Notes: generated by a model from the sequence alone, not told the origin. A DNA stretch of 64,000 nucleotides from Gluconobacter sp. Dm-62 (GCF_018256155.1 NZ_JAERLY010000004.1:124001-188000); one strand, 5' to 3'; shown: positions 35,238 to 44,722, numbered from the stretch's first letter. Translations and numbers: made by a program.

Positions 35238-38051
35238 ATGACCAAGCGTATGCTCATCGACACCACACACGCGGAAGAAACGCGTGTTGTGGTCATGGAT
35301 GGTGACCGCGTCGAAGATTACGACGTCGAGACATCGACCAAGAAGCAGCTCAAGGGCAACATCTATCTTGCCAAGGTCATTCGCGTAGAGCCGAGCCTTC
35401 AGGCCGCTTTCGTCGAATATGGTGGCAACCGCCACGGCTTCCTCGCCTTCAGCGAAATCCATCCCGACTATTTCCAGATCCCTGTCGCAGACCGCGAAAA
35501 GCTTATCGCGCTCCAGGAAGAGGAAATTGCCGAGCGCGGCGATGCCGGCGATGATGCCGAGACCGAAACGGTCGCTGAAGACGCATCCGACAGCGAAGAC
35601 GGTGACAACCATGACCGTCGCGCACCCGAGACCGTTGGCGGCGAGCACGACACGGGCGAAGAAAGCGCGTCGTCGCGTCGCACGGCCCGTTTTCTGCGCA
35701 ACTACAAGATCCAGGAAGTCATCCGCCGCCGTCAGGTGCTGCTGGTGCAGGTCGTCAAGGAAGAGCGCGGCAACAAGGGCGCGGCCCTGACAACCTATGT
35801 CTCCCTTGCCGGTCGCTACTGCGTCCTGATGCCGAACGCCCTGCGTGGCGGTGGCGTTTCGCGCAAGATCACGTCCGATGCCGACCGCCGCCGTCTGCGC
35901 GACGTCATTGCAGAGCTGGACCTGCCGAAATCCATGGCGATGATCGTCCGGACAGCCGGTGCCGGTCGCCCGGCTCAGGAAGTCACGCGCGACTGCGAAT
36001 ATCTGCTCCAGCTCTGGGACGATATCCGCTCGCACGCCCTGTCTTCGGTCGCGCCGACGCTGGTCTATGAGGAAGCAAGCCTCATCAAGCGCGTTATCCG
36101 TGACCTGTATTCCAAGGACATCGAAGACATCCTCGTGGATGGCGAAGCCGCCTGGAAGAGCGCGCGCGAGTTCATGCGCCTGCTGATGCCGAGCAACGCC
36201 AACAAGGTGAAGCTCTGGCAGAACCGCGGCCAGAGCCTGTTTGCGCGCTACAATGTCGAAGGCCATCTGGACGCGATGTTCTCGCCCACGGCCCGTCTGC
36301 CGTCAGGTGGCTATCTGGTCATCAACCAGACCGAAGCCCTCGTCGCCATCGACGTGAACTCCGGCAAGTCCACCTCCCAGCGCAACATCGAGGAAACGGC
36401 CCTGCGCACGAACCTCGAAGCTGCCGAGGAAGTGGGCCGCCAGCTTCGTCTGCGCGATCTGGCCGGTCTGGTCGTGATCGATTTCATCGACATGGAAAGC
36501 CGCCGCCACAACGCACAGGTGGAAAAGCGCCTCAAGGAAGCCCTGCGCTCCGACCGCGCACGCATCCAGGTCGGGCATATTTCCCATTTCGGCCTGCTGG
36601 AGATGTCCCGCCAGCGCCTGCGTCCGTCCATTGCGGAATCCGTCCTGACGCCCTGCCCGCACTGTCAGGGCACCGGCTTCATCCGTGGAACGGAAAGCTC
36701 GGCCCTGCATGTCCTGCGCGCCATCGACGAGGAAGGCGCACGTCAGCGTTCGGCTGAAATCGAAGTGCATGTGGGCTCGGAAATTGCGCTCTACATCCTC
36801 AACCACAAGCGCTCCTGGCTGGCGGATATCGAACGCCATCACCGCATGCAGGTGATTTTCCGCACGGAAGAAAACCTGGCTGCGGCTGACATGCGCATCG
36901 AGCGCCTTCAGGCCCAGACCCCGGCTCCTGCACAGGTCCGCGCTCCGGAACGCGCTGTCGAACGTGCTCCCGAGCATGTCCGGACGATTGAGATCATCGA
37001 AGAACAGGCTCCTGTCGCCCTGCGCACGGAAACGCCTGTTGTCGATGCCGAGATCATCGAGGACGTGGCAACCTCCGAAAGCGACGAGGAAAGCAATGGC
37101 GGCCGTCGCCGTCGCCGTCGTCGCCGTCGTGGTGGCCGTCGTGAGCAGAACGGTGACGTTACGGCTACGGATAACGGTCAGGAGCAGGATGCTCCGACGG
37201 CTGAAACCCGCGAGATCGCAGCACCCGAAGGCGCAGATGAGAACGGGATCATCCCGGGCCGTCGCCGGACCCGCTTCAAGCGTGTCGTCAAGGAGAATGA
37301 AGGCTCCGAGACAGCCGCTGCCGAACCCGTGTCCGAGGCCCGTGACGTGGCCCCGGCCCGTCCGACTCAGACCCCGCGTCCGAGTGCTCCGGCACAGCCC
37401 CCCCGCAACCCGCGACGTCGTGAAGAGCGCGAGGAGCGTCCGGCTCCGCGTCGTTACACGGGTCCGACGCCGGCTGATCCGTTTGGTGGCAGCTTCGACA
37501 TCTTCGACGTGATCGAGCAGGCCGAGTTTGAAGGGACGACACAGGCCCTTCAGACTGGAATCAGCGCCCCCACGGAAGTCGTGATCGAGCATATCCCGGC
37601 TGCTGAAACGACCATCGTCGTGGAAGAACCTGTGGCGGAGGAGGCTCCCAAGCCCCGTCGGGGTCGTGGACGTCGTCCGGCCCGCGCCAAGGCTGTGGAG
37701 GCCGCTCCAGCCGAGACGGTTACAGCTGAAGCCCCTGTGGCCGACGCAGCACCGGCAGCGGAAGAGCCTGTGGCCGAAGAGGCTCCCAAGCCCCGTCGGA
37801 CTCGGACGCGCCGCGCACCGAAGGCACAGGCCGTCGAGGCTGAAGCTCCGGCTGAGCCCGTGGCAGACGTCGCTCCGGCTCCGGCAGAGGTCGCATCCGA
37901 AGAGGCCGTCAAGCCAAAGCGCATCCGCGCCCGTCGCGCTCCGAAGGCCAAGCCTGTCGAAGCTGCAACGGAAGAGGGCAATGTCCTTCAGCCGGTGAAC
38001 ATTGATGAAGTCGCGCCGGCGAAGCGTCGTGCTGGCTGGTGGAAGCGCTGA
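35238..38051 (+). CDS. rne: ribonuclease E
   Basis: Endoribonuclease and degradosome scaffold. 937 residues from the ATG at 35238 (MTKRMLIDTTHAEETRVVVM). The S1 RNA-binding domain (about 36-200) is interrupted by an acidic insertion at about 93-145, as in other alphaproteobacterial RNase E. Catalytic metal ligands are D372 (IDVNSGKS) and D415 (VIDFIDME), and the zinc link is CPHC at 473-476. The C-terminal half is disordered, with an Arg run (RRRRRRRRGGRR) and three Ala/Pro/Glu units each ending in a basic RTRRAP-like block. The last residues, RRAGWWKR, match the GWW tail that binds PNPase in Caulobacter. Confidence 0.95.
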   Translation: MTKRMLIDTTHAEETRVVVMDGDRVEDYDVETSTKKQLKGNIYLAKVIRVEPSLQAAFVEYGGNRHGFLAFSEIHPDYFQIPVADREKLIALQEEEIAERGDAGDDAETETVAEDASDSEDGDNHDRRAPETVGGEHDTGEESASSRRTARFLRNYKIQEVIRRRQVLLVQVVKEERGNKGAALTTYVSLAGRYCVLMPNALRGGGVSRKITSDADRRRLRDVIAELDLPKSMAMIVRTAGAGRPAQEVTRDCEYLLQLWDDIRSHALSSVAPTLVYEEASLIKRVIRDLYSKDIEDILVDGEAAWKSAREFMRLLMPSNANKVKLWQNRGQSLFARYNVEGHLDAMFSPTARLPSGGYLVINQTEALVAIDVNSGKSTSQRNIEETALRTNLEAAEEVGRQLRLRDLAGLVVIDFIDMESRRHNAQVEKRLKEALRSDRARIQVGHISHFGLLEMSRQRLRPSIAESVLTPCPHCQGTGFIRGTESSALHVLRAIDEEGARQRSAEIEVHVGSEIALYILNHKRSWLADIERHHRMQVIFRTEENLAAADMRIERLQAQTPAPAQVRAPERAVERAPEHVRTIEIIEEQAPVALRTETPVVDAEIIEDVATSESDEESNGGRRRRRRRRRGGRREQNGDVTATDNGQEQDAPTAETREIAAPEGADENGIIPGRRRTRFKRVVKENEGSETAAAEPVSEARDVAPARPTQTPRPSAPAQPPRNPRRREEREERPAPRRYTGPTPADPFGGSFDIFDVIEQAEFEGTTQALQTGISAPTEVVIEHIPAAETTIVVEEPVAEEAPKPRRGRGRRPARAKAVEAAPAETVTAEAPVADAAPAAEEPVAEEAPKPRRTRTRRAPKAQAVEAEAPAEPVADVAPAPAEVASEEAVKPKRIRARRAPKAKPVEAATEEGNVLQPVNIDEVAPAKRRAGWWKR

Positions 38052-38077
38052 TCTTTCAGCGTCTTCGCCGAACATGA

Positions 38078-38111
38078 AAAAGGCCGGTCGGGATATCCCG
38101 ACCGGCCTTTT
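38078..38111 (+). terminator. bidirectional intrinsic terminator after rne
   Basis: A perfect 17-bp palindrome, AAAAGGCCGGTCGGGAT and its complement, with T-runs on both strands. It lies between the convergent stop codons of rne (+) and the small lipoprotein gene (-) and can serve both. Confidence 0.92.
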
Positions 38112-38133
38112 CCTTTAGTACGAAATAAGCTTT

Positions 38134-38493
38134 CTAGCGGCAGACGCTCTGTGCGCCGGTTGCCGCAATATAGGTCCCGGTCAGCGGCTGGAAACAGGCA
38201 TTGCGCGGGCAGGAACTCGTGCTGGCCACACCCTGCGGGTAGAGCGCTGCACCTGCCTGAGCCTGCTCCTGAAGCGCCGTACCGCAAAGCGGTGTGTTCA
38301 GCGGTGCGGACGGATCATTGAACAGCTTTTTCTTGCCATCCTCTGGCGCTTCCTCTGCCAGACCCGGAGCAAAATCCTGCGGCGGGATTCTGGCCTGCGT
38401 TGCAGAAGCGGCAGGATGCGCAGGAGCCGTTGGCTGCTGGGCGCAAGCTGCCAGCAGCGGCAGGGCAACAAGACTCAACCAGAACGAACGCAT
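38134..38493 (-). CDS. small lipoprotein of unknown function
   Basis: 119 residues. A short signal peptide, MRSFWLSLVALPLLAACAQQ, has lipobox LAAC with Cys17. The mature part is Pro/Ala-rich, then holds four Cys (PLCGTALQ, TSSCPRNAC, SVCR at the end), which could form two disulfides in the periplasm. No domain recognised. 32 bp downstream of xseA in the same direction, so possibly co-transcribed with it. Confidence 0.7.
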   Translation of the reverse strand: MRSFWLSLVALPLLAACAQQPTAPAHPAASATQARIPPQDFAPGLAEEAPEDGKKKLFNDPSAPLNTPLCGTALQEQAQAGAALYPQGVASTSSCPRNACFQPLTGTYIAATGAQSVCR

Positions 38494-38525
38494 GCAGACT
38501 CCGGATCACAGATCAGATGGAAAGA

Positions 38526-40079
38526 TTACAGTCCAAGATCGCCCTGCGGCGACAGACTGTCCAGTCTTGCCCCACGATCCCCGTTCGCGAAAGACAGAAC
38601 GACGCGATCGGCAACAGGGCGGGCCTCCGCACTCGTAACGGGCTGTCCGTTCTCATCCTGCACGAGGACATAGCCCCGGCTAAGAATGGCGCGGGGAGAG
38701 ACAGCTTCAAGATGGCTACCAAGTCCCTGAAGCCGGGCCTGCTGGAGACGGATGGCGCTTCTGAGAACATCCGACGACAGGCGCTGGCGCTCGGTTCGGA
38801 GCTGAAAAGTCTGGAGCGAGCGCTGCCAGGCCGTATCCAGCCCACCCGACACGCTCCGAAGGGCAGCGCGACGGCGTTCGATCAGCAGTTCCGGGCTGGG
38901 CAGATGGGTCGTGGGTGCCGTCAGGCGCGCGCGGGCGCGGCTGACGAGAACTTCGGGCGCGGGCAGACGCAGGGCCTGCAATCGCGTCCGGCTGCGTCCG
39001 ATCAGAAGCTCCGGCGATGGAAGGTGCATCCCCGGCGCGTCGAGCCGGTTGCGGATACGCATGAGGAAGGACGGGAGTGCCAGATCGAGACGCTGTCCAC
39101 GATCATCCAGCCGCATCCGGGCGGAATCGAGCAGTCCCGGCAGGTCCGGCAGACGGGCGGCGGCCTGATCCAGTCTTGCCCGCGCCGTCTGGATGATGCG
39201 GGTAAGCGCACCCGTCAGGCGCGCATTGCGATGCGCCATGTCCGCGACCATTTCCGACCGCAGGGGCACGGCCATTTCGGCCGCAGCAGTCGGTGTGGGC
39301 GCGCGACGGTCCGAGACGAGATCGATCAGCGTGGTGTCAGTTTCATGGCCGACCGCCGAAATGACCGGGACGGGACATGCTGCAACGGCGCGCAGGACGC
39401 GTTCGTCGTTGAAGGCCATCAGATCTTCGAGAGAGCCACCACCACGCGCGACGATCAGAATATCCGGCGTGCGCGGGCGGCGGACGGACATGCCTTCGAT
39501 GGCAGCGGCAATCTGGGCTGCCGCGCCCTCTCCCTGCACCGGAACCGGCCAGAGCAGGACGTCACGCGGGAAACGGCGGCTGATCGTCGTGATGATATCG
39601 TGCAGCACCGCGCCGGAACGCGACGTGATGACACCCACGAGGGACGGCAGGAACGGAATGGCTTTCTTGCGCTCGGGGTCGAACAGCCCTTCTTCGAGCA
39701 GCTTGCGGCGCAGGCGCTCGATATTTGCAAGCAAAGCCCCCTCGCCCGCGAACTCCATGCGGTCAATGACAAGCTGGTAGCTGGAGCGTTCGCCATAGGC
39801 CGAGACGCGGCCGGTTGCGATGACTTCATTGCCGTTCTCGGGCGCCATGCCGAGACGCGAGACGCTTCCGCGCCAGATCACACCGGCGATCTTGCCGCCT
39901 TCATCCTTGAGCGACAGATAGATATGGCCGGACGGATAGCGCTTGAGTTCCGTGATCTCACCACGCACGCGGACACGGCCGAATCCGCTCTCCAGCGTGC
40001 GTTTGATCGCCCCGGAAATTTCGGAAACCGAATATTGCGGAACATTCCCGCGGATCGATGCGCCATCACTCTCCATCAT
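38526..40079 (-). CDS. xseA: exodeoxyribonuclease VII large subunit
   Basis: Large subunit of the single-strand exonuclease VII. 517 residues: N-terminal OB fold (SEISGAIKRTLESGFGRVRV), the catalytic core with DILIVARGGGSLEDLMAFND and VISAVGHETDTTLIDLVSD, then a long helical coiled-coil arm. The arm contains repeats of roughly 25-27 residues with the pattern L-P-x-P-E-x-L-[IV]-x-R-x-R (about 318-420), for example HLPSPELLIGRSRTRL and RLPAPEVLVSRARARL. The conserved ILSRGYVLV closes the domain. Divergent from purD; the small subunit gene is not nearby. Confidence 0.94.
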   Translation of the reverse strand: MMESDGASIRGNVPQYSVSEISGAIKRTLESGFGRVRVRGEITELKRYPSGHIYLSLKDEGGKIAGVIWRGSVSRLGMAPENGNEVIATGRVSAYGERSSYQLVIDRMEFAGEGALLANIERLRRKLLEEGLFDPERKKAIPFLPSLVGVITSRSGAVLHDIITTISRRFPRDVLLWPVPVQGEGAAAQIAAAIEGMSVRRPRTPDILIVARGGGSLEDLMAFNDERVLRAVAACPVPVISAVGHETDTTLIDLVSDRRAPTPTAAAEMAVPLRSEMVADMAHRNARLTGALTRIIQTARARLDQAAARLPDLPGLLDSARMRLDDRGQRLDLALPSFLMRIRNRLDAPGMHLPSPELLIGRSRTRLQALRLPAPEVLVSRARARLTAPTTHLPSPELLIERRRAALRSVSGGLDTAWQRSLQTFQLRTERQRLSSDVLRSAIRLQQARLQGLGSHLEAVSPRAILSRGYVLVQDENGQPVTSAEARPVADRVVLSFANGDRGARLDSLSPQGDLGL

Positions 40080-40145
40080 GGCATCAGTCTATGCTACGCA
40101 CGCCGTCAAACGAAGCCCACGATTGCATAATAAAGGATAAGCGGA

Positions 40146-41375
40146 ATGCGCGTTTTGCTGGTCGGGTCCGGAGGGCGTGAACATGCCCTGGCTACATGTC
40201 TTGCGCGCTCGCCGAGCCTGACCGCCCTGTATGCCGCCCCCGGCAATCCGGGAATGGCCGCGGTTGCAACTCTCGTTCCGCTGAAAGCCGACGACGTTGC
40301 CGGGCTGGTGCAGTTCGCACAGGATCAGAAGATTGATCTGATTGTCCCCGGTCCCGAAGCGCCGCTGGTGGCCGGTCTGGCGGATGTCTGCGCTGAAGCG
40401 GGCATTCCGTGCGCGGGTCCGACGAAGGCTGCGGCCCTGCTGGAAGGCAGCAAGGCGTTCACGAAGGACGTAGCGGACGCCGCTGGCATTCCGACGGCAC
40501 GCTGGGAGCAGTTCGAGGACGAAGCGCCTGCCATCGAGTTCGTGCGTCGTCGAGGTGCACCGATCGTCATCAAGGCGGACGGTCTGGCTGGCGGCAAGGG
40601 CGTGGTTGTCGCCCAGAGCGTTGAGGAGGCCGAGAACGCCATCCGTCAGCTCGGTATGCCGCTTGTGATCGAGGAATGTCTGGTGGGCGAGGAAGTCTCG
40701 CTCTTCGCCTTCTGCTCGGACGACAAGGCCGTGCTTATCGGTGCGGCCCGCGATCACAAGCGCCTCGGCGATGGCGATACCGGCCCAAATACCGGTGGCA
40801 TGGGTGCGATTTCCCCGCCCCCCGCTTTCGGGCGCGAGATGCAGGAAAAGGCGCTCGACATCATGGTGCGCCCCATGCTGGCGGAGATGGTCCGTCGTGG
40901 CACGCCGTTTCGGGGTGTGATCTTCGCCGGGCTGATGCTGACGACCGAAGGGCCGAAGCTGATCGAATACAATGTCCGCTTCGGCGATCCGGAAGCCCAG
41001 GCCCTGCTGATCCGGCTGAAATCGGACCTGCTGCCGATCCTCGCGGCACTGGCGCAGGGCAGTCTGGACCATGCGGCCGCAGAGTTTTCCGACGAACACT
41101 CAATCTCGCTGGTGCTGGCCGCGAACGGCTATCCGGACGCCCCGAAAAAGGGTGGCCGGATCAGCGGGATCGAGCGCGCCGAAGCTGTTCCGGGGGTCTC
41201 GGTCTTTCATGCAGGAACAAAGCTGATCGACGGCGTTCTGGTTGCCGATGGCGGGCGTGTGCTGACGGTCTGCGCCAAGGCGGCAACGCCGGAAGAGGCC
41301 CGCAAGCTGGCCTATGAAGGCGCATCCGCAATCCAGTGGGAAGATAAAATCTTCCGTAACGATATCGGGCTGTAA
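40146..41375 (+). CDS. purD: phosphoribosylamine--glycine ligase
   Basis: ATP-grasp enzyme of purine biosynthesis making glycinamide ribonucleotide. 409 residues, normal length. Begins MRVLLVGSGGREHALATCLA. The ATP-grasp core shows PIVIKADGLAGGKGVVVA and the diagnostic DHKRLGDGDTGPNTGGMGAI. The C-terminal segment VVLAANGYP-like SLVLAANGYPDAPKKG is also typical. Divergently transcribed from xseA with a 66-bp gap. Confidence 0.97.
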   Translation: MRVLLVGSGGREHALATCLARSPSLTALYAAPGNPGMAAVATLVPLKADDVAGLVQFAQDQKIDLIVPGPEAPLVAGLADVCAEAGIPCAGPTKAAALLEGSKAFTKDVADAAGIPTARWEQFEDEAPAIEFVRRRGAPIVIKADGLAGGKGVVVAQSVEEAENAIRQLGMPLVIEECLVGEEVSLFAFCSDDKAVLIGAARDHKRLGDGDTGPNTGGMGAISPPPAFGREMQEKALDIMVRPMLAEMVRRGTPFRGVIFAGLMLTTEGPKLIEYNVRFGDPEAQALLIRLKSDLLPILAALAQGSLDHAAAEFSDEHSISLVLAANGYPDAPKKGGRISGIERAEAVPGVSVFHAGTKLIDGVLVADGGRVLTVCAKAATPEEARKLAYEGASAIQWEDKIFRNDIGL

Positions 41376-41395
41376 GATCGGACAGGGGCAAGCTG

Positions 41396-42388
41396 TCAGT
41401 TGATCGTTCCGGATTTCTGGGAGACAGCCGTTTGCCCCTGATGGCTTTCATCGAAATGTAGGTGATGCCCTGCTTCCAGTGGCCTGCTCTCTTCAGGCAA
41501 AACAAAAACCTGAGCATTCTGCCGGTCGATCAGGACCGCAGAATGCTCGAAAAACGGCAGGCCAAAAGCCCCCTTTTCAAGAGACGACTGAAACAGGACG
41601 CTGAACGCGGGCAAGGCATGGCTGCCAATGTTCATATCCGTTACGGCATGTCGGCGCCCCACCGAAATGCCGACATAGCGTGTGGTCACGATGGGGTCCT
41701 GACGCAGGTCTTCGGGCGTCACCCCAGCGTCACTGGCCCAGGATTGGGGCATGACAGTTTCCGAAAGATCCGGGTCCAGAGCCATTTCCCGGCTGTGATG
41801 ACCGATCGTGACAGCCATGCGTCCATCCGCAGACACATCGCTTCCATAGGCAGCCGAGCCCATGAGCCTCACAGGGGCCGTGCGACAGGCTGCCGTACGT
41901 CTGAAGCGCAGTAACGCGATTTTCCGGTGTGGGACGTCCAGCAGGATTGATGTCGTGTCAAACACGTCTCCACCCAGCCCCAGCATTCCGATGATCGGCA
42001 AACCGTTGATCTGGTGTCGGGCGGGTCCTTCCAGAAGGTTGGCGAGCACGCCGTGAAGATTGAGTTCTCCGAGCTGAAGATCTTCCAGTCCGGTTCGGGA
42101 TGTCACGATCAGCTCCCCATTCTGCGCCATCAGGGGCGCATCCCCGCCTCGTGGGAACCAGAGGTCCGCCGTGTCATGCACGAGAATGCGGGAAAAAGCC
42201 GGGCTGACGTAGAACGCTGCCTTCTCGCCGTTAACGAGGGCTTCAATGAGTGGGGAGTCACCGTGCCCCCCAAGTAAAGGAAGCACGATGGAGGCCACAA
42301 TACAGTCGGAGACATCCCTGTCCTGCGCCCAGACAGATACAGGGTGCAGCACGAGCGCCAAAACCGCTATCCAAAAAACTGTTCTCAT
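41396..42388 (-). CDS. exported retropepsin-like protein without catalytic Asp
   Basis: 330 residues from the ATG at 42388 (ATG at 42394 equally possible; both served by AGGAAAGGA). Signal peptide MRTVFWIAVLALVLHPVSVW with cleavage near WAQ. Two half-domains resemble bacterial retropepsin-like proteins: IGMLGLGGDVFDTTSILLDV in the first and GAFGLPFFEHSAVLIDRQNA in the second. The position where such proteases carry D-T-G reads VSPAFS here, so catalysis is doubtful. It is last in a run after polA, the SCO-like protein and the solute-binding protein. Function unknown. Confidence 0.6.
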   Translation of the reverse strand: MRTVFWIAVLALVLHPVSVWAQDRDVSDCIVASIVLPLLGGHGDSPLIEALVNGEKAAFYVSPAFSRILVHDTADLWFPRGGDAPLMAQNGELIVTSRTGLEDLQLGELNLHGVLANLLEGPARHQINGLPIIGMLGLGGDVFDTTSILLDVPHRKIALLRFRRTAACRTAPVRLMGSAAYGSDVSADGRMAVTIGHHSREMALDPDLSETVMPQSWASDAGVTPEDLRQDPIVTTRYVGISVGRRHAVTDMNIGSHALPAFSVLFQSSLEKGAFGLPFFEHSAVLIDRQNAQVFVLPEESRPLEAGHHLHFDESHQGQTAVSQKSGTIN

Positions 42389-42444
42389 GCCCATTCCTTT
42401 CCTGAGAAGAAAGGAAAGCACAAATACTGCTATCTCCTCAGACT

Positions 42445-44100
42445 TTATTGTACCCACACGTGAGAAAACACCATGTGGTTCAACAGCGTCGAGTAATAGT
42501 TGCCGAGCCGTTTTGAGACGAAATCGACGGTGCGCATCTGGATCATGGGCGCGCCGGGCATCTGCTTCATAATGGCACGTCCGGCATCCTGCCATATTGG
42601 GGCAGCTTTTGCGGGGTCAGTCTGCGCCATGGCCTGACCAAACAGGGACTGGACGTGCTGGTCGCAGAAGCCGGTGAAGTTCGGTGAAACGGCCGAATTC
42701 GGATGGTAATTGTCACAGCCAAAAAGGTCGTCGAGAAATGTCGAGGCAGATGGGTAATCTGCGAACCAGTAAGCCAGCGCAATCTGAACATGATTGGCGC
42801 TGTTCTGCTCGTAGGGCTCCGCAAGGCCAGCTGTAATCGGACGCAGTTGTGCGTTCAGCCCTATGGATTGGAGGGCGTTGCGCAGATAAGTCCCCATACC
42901 GAGTTCCATGGCGCGGTTGGGAACAACCAGTGTTACGGATGCACCCTCGGCCCCGGCCTCATGGATAAGCCGACGCGCACCCTCTATATCCTGCGGACAG
43001 TCCATTCCCAGATCAGCGCCCGGAATGCCGTGCGGCACCATCTGGCACAAGGGCTCGGAAATCGCGTTGCCACCGAACAGGATGGTCATGGCATGCCGGT
43101 TGACGGCCATGCTGACAGCCCGACGCACCCGCACATCCGTGAACGGCTTTTCATGGATGTTCATCGCCAGATAATACAGGCCCAGCAGCGTATTGATGTG
43201 CACCTGGGACGTATATTGCGCGCCCAGTTCACCCAGACGGTCTGCTGGCTTGGCGTCCAGCATCCAGTCATACCGGCCCTGCTCAACGGCTGTGACCTGC
43301 GCTTCGTCCGAGAGGCCGAAATCATATTCGATCCGGTCCACGAAACCATCTGTCTGGGCCTGCGGGTTCCAGATGTGGAAATAAGGGTTTCGCTCCAGCA
43401 CCATCCCATGCCCCGGATCATACTGGGTGATGCGATACGGGCCTGTCCCCGGAGCGGTTGTTCCACCAAGGTCGTGAGGCGGGATGGAGGCAGGCAGGAT
43501 CACGGCGTGGGGAAACGCGAGTTCGTAGAGAAATTCGCCATCCGGTTTCGTCAGATGAAAGACGATTTCGCCAGTTTCAGGGTGTCCTTCAACACCGGGA
43601 AGCGTACAGCGGTCAGGCTTTTCCAGACAATCTTTCGCGCCTTCGATGCCGCCGTAGAACGACGCTGCGGTCGGGCTGCCCGCGCGATAGATGCGACGGA
43701 AAGACGCCACCACATCCTCGACCCGTACGGGAGAGCCGTCTGAAAAATGCAGCCCAGGCCGCAGATGCAGGCGCCATGTCAGACCATCCGGACTGATCTG
43801 GGGCATGGCATCAGCGAGGTCCGGCACAACCTCCAGCCCCGCCGTTCCCGGCACCATACGAAACGTCAGCAGCGGATCATACATGTTGAGGAACACCTGA
43901 ATGTACTGGGTTCCGTAGTTGATCTGCGGGTCCAGCGTGCCGCCGGGACCATCGGCCGTCAGGTGCAGCGTGCCGCCACGATGGGGACTACCGAGCGTGA
44001 CGCCGTTCCAGTCAGGCGGTGTCTGCTCCTGCGCGCGGGCCTGAGAGAGACCCAGCCCCAGAAACAGACCCGCAGCGAAAAGCGCAGCCCCCCGCGTCAT
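42445..44100 (-). CDS. periplasmic oligopeptide-type ABC solute-binding protein
   Basis: Family 5 extracellular solute-binding protein (OppA/DppA type). 551 residues with a signal peptide (MTRGAALFAAGLFLGLGLSQ, cleavage near ARA-Q). Typical family segments are RGGTLHLTADGPGGTLDPQI, LADAMPQISPDGLTWRLHLR and VRRAVSMAVNRHAM. Cys-containing segments such as FGCDNYHPNS and FTGFCDQHV suggest disulfides. No permease or ATPase genes are adjacent, so it is an orphan receptor. Its start codon directly abuts the stop of the SCO-like gene. Confidence 0.88.
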   Translation of the reverse strand: MTRGAALFAAGLFLGLGLSQARAQEQTPPDWNGVTLGSPHRGGTLHLTADGPGGTLDPQINYGTQYIQVFLNMYDPLLTFRMVPGTAGLEVVPDLADAMPQISPDGLTWRLHLRPGLHFSDGSPVRVEDVVASFRRIYRAGSPTAASFYGGIEGAKDCLEKPDRCTLPGVEGHPETGEIVFHLTKPDGEFLYELAFPHAVILPASIPPHDLGGTTAPGTGPYRITQYDPGHGMVLERNPYFHIWNPQAQTDGFVDRIEYDFGLSDEAQVTAVEQGRYDWMLDAKPADRLGELGAQYTSQVHINTLLGLYYLAMNIHEKPFTDVRVRRAVSMAVNRHAMTILFGGNAISEPLCQMVPHGIPGADLGMDCPQDIEGARRLIHEAGAEGASVTLVVPNRAMELGMGTYLRNALQSIGLNAQLRPITAGLAEPYEQNSANHVQIALAYWFADYPSASTFLDDLFGCDNYHPNSAVSPNFTGFCDQHVQSLFGQAMAQTDPAKAAPIWQDAGRAIMKQMPGAPMIQMRTVDFVSKRLGNYYSTLLNHMVFSHVWVQ

Positions 44101-44709
44101 TCAGCGCTTCGCAAGTTCGCGCAGACGCGCGATCAGGGCGTCCGCATTTCCATCAGCCGGGATGGTGCCGGCATAACGCGCATTCGGGTCCATAATGACG
44201 ATCTGCGGCGCGGGGACAAAGTGATCCCCCTCCTTCTGGAGCGGCGCATGATATTCGGCCGTCATGGCCTTGATCATGTTCGGTGTTCCGGTGAAGGGCA
44301 TGACATGGGGGGCGACGGGAATGACGTATTCCCTCAGCGCATCAGTCTCGTCGAACGGGTTGAGGGACACAGCAAGCGGCGAAATGCGGATGCCTTCTGC
44401 CCGCAGCTTCACCAGAGCCTGATCCATGCTCTTCAGAACAGGCTGGCATTTGTCCTCGGGGCAGTTGGCGTCGAAGAACCAGACCAGCATCCAAGTGTTG
44501 TGGAAATCGCCTTCGGTGACGGTGCTTTCGCCCAGCGAGTCCAGACGGAAGCTGCCGCCGACCTCATTGCCGTTGGACTGAACCAGAAGGCCAGGCCCGC
44601 CATTGGACGCAAGATGGAAGCCGACATATCCCAGAACGGCCGCCACAGCGAGCACGCTCCAGATGATGCGATTGCCGACCCGCTTGCGGCGTTCGTGATT
44701 GGTCTGCAT
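44101..44709 (-). CDS. SCO1/SenC-like thioredoxin-fold protein
   Basis: Membrane-anchored thioredoxin-fold protein, probably for copper delivery to cytochrome oxidase or thiol reduction. 202 residues: N-terminal membrane helix (IIWSVLAVAAVLGYVGFHLA) and a periplasmic domain. The expected metal-binding Cys pair appears as CPEDKCQP, that is C-x4-C instead of the usual C-x3-C; a His in GDHFVPAPQIVIMDP is near the expected third ligand. PVAPHVMPFTGTPNMIKAM is also family-like. It starts 13 bp after polA ends; no oxidase genes are nearby. The function is tentative. Confidence 0.7.
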   Translation of the reverse strand: MQTNHERRKRVGNRIIWSVLAVAAVLGYVGFHLASNGGPGLLVQSNGNEVGGSFRLDSLGESTVTEGDFHNTWMLVWFFDANCPEDKCQPVLKSMDQALVKLRAEGIRISPLAVSLNPFDETDALREYVIPVAPHVMPFTGTPNMIKAMTAEYHAPLQKEGDHFVPAPQIVIMDPNARYAGTIPADGNADALIARLRELAKR

Positions 44710-44722
44710 GACCTTCCTGTCT

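Noticed and set aside
36303-38075. A 590-codon minus-strand frame opposite the rne tail
   Set aside because: Low-complexity mirror of the Arg/Ala/Pro-rich RNase E tail; no start signal or domain.
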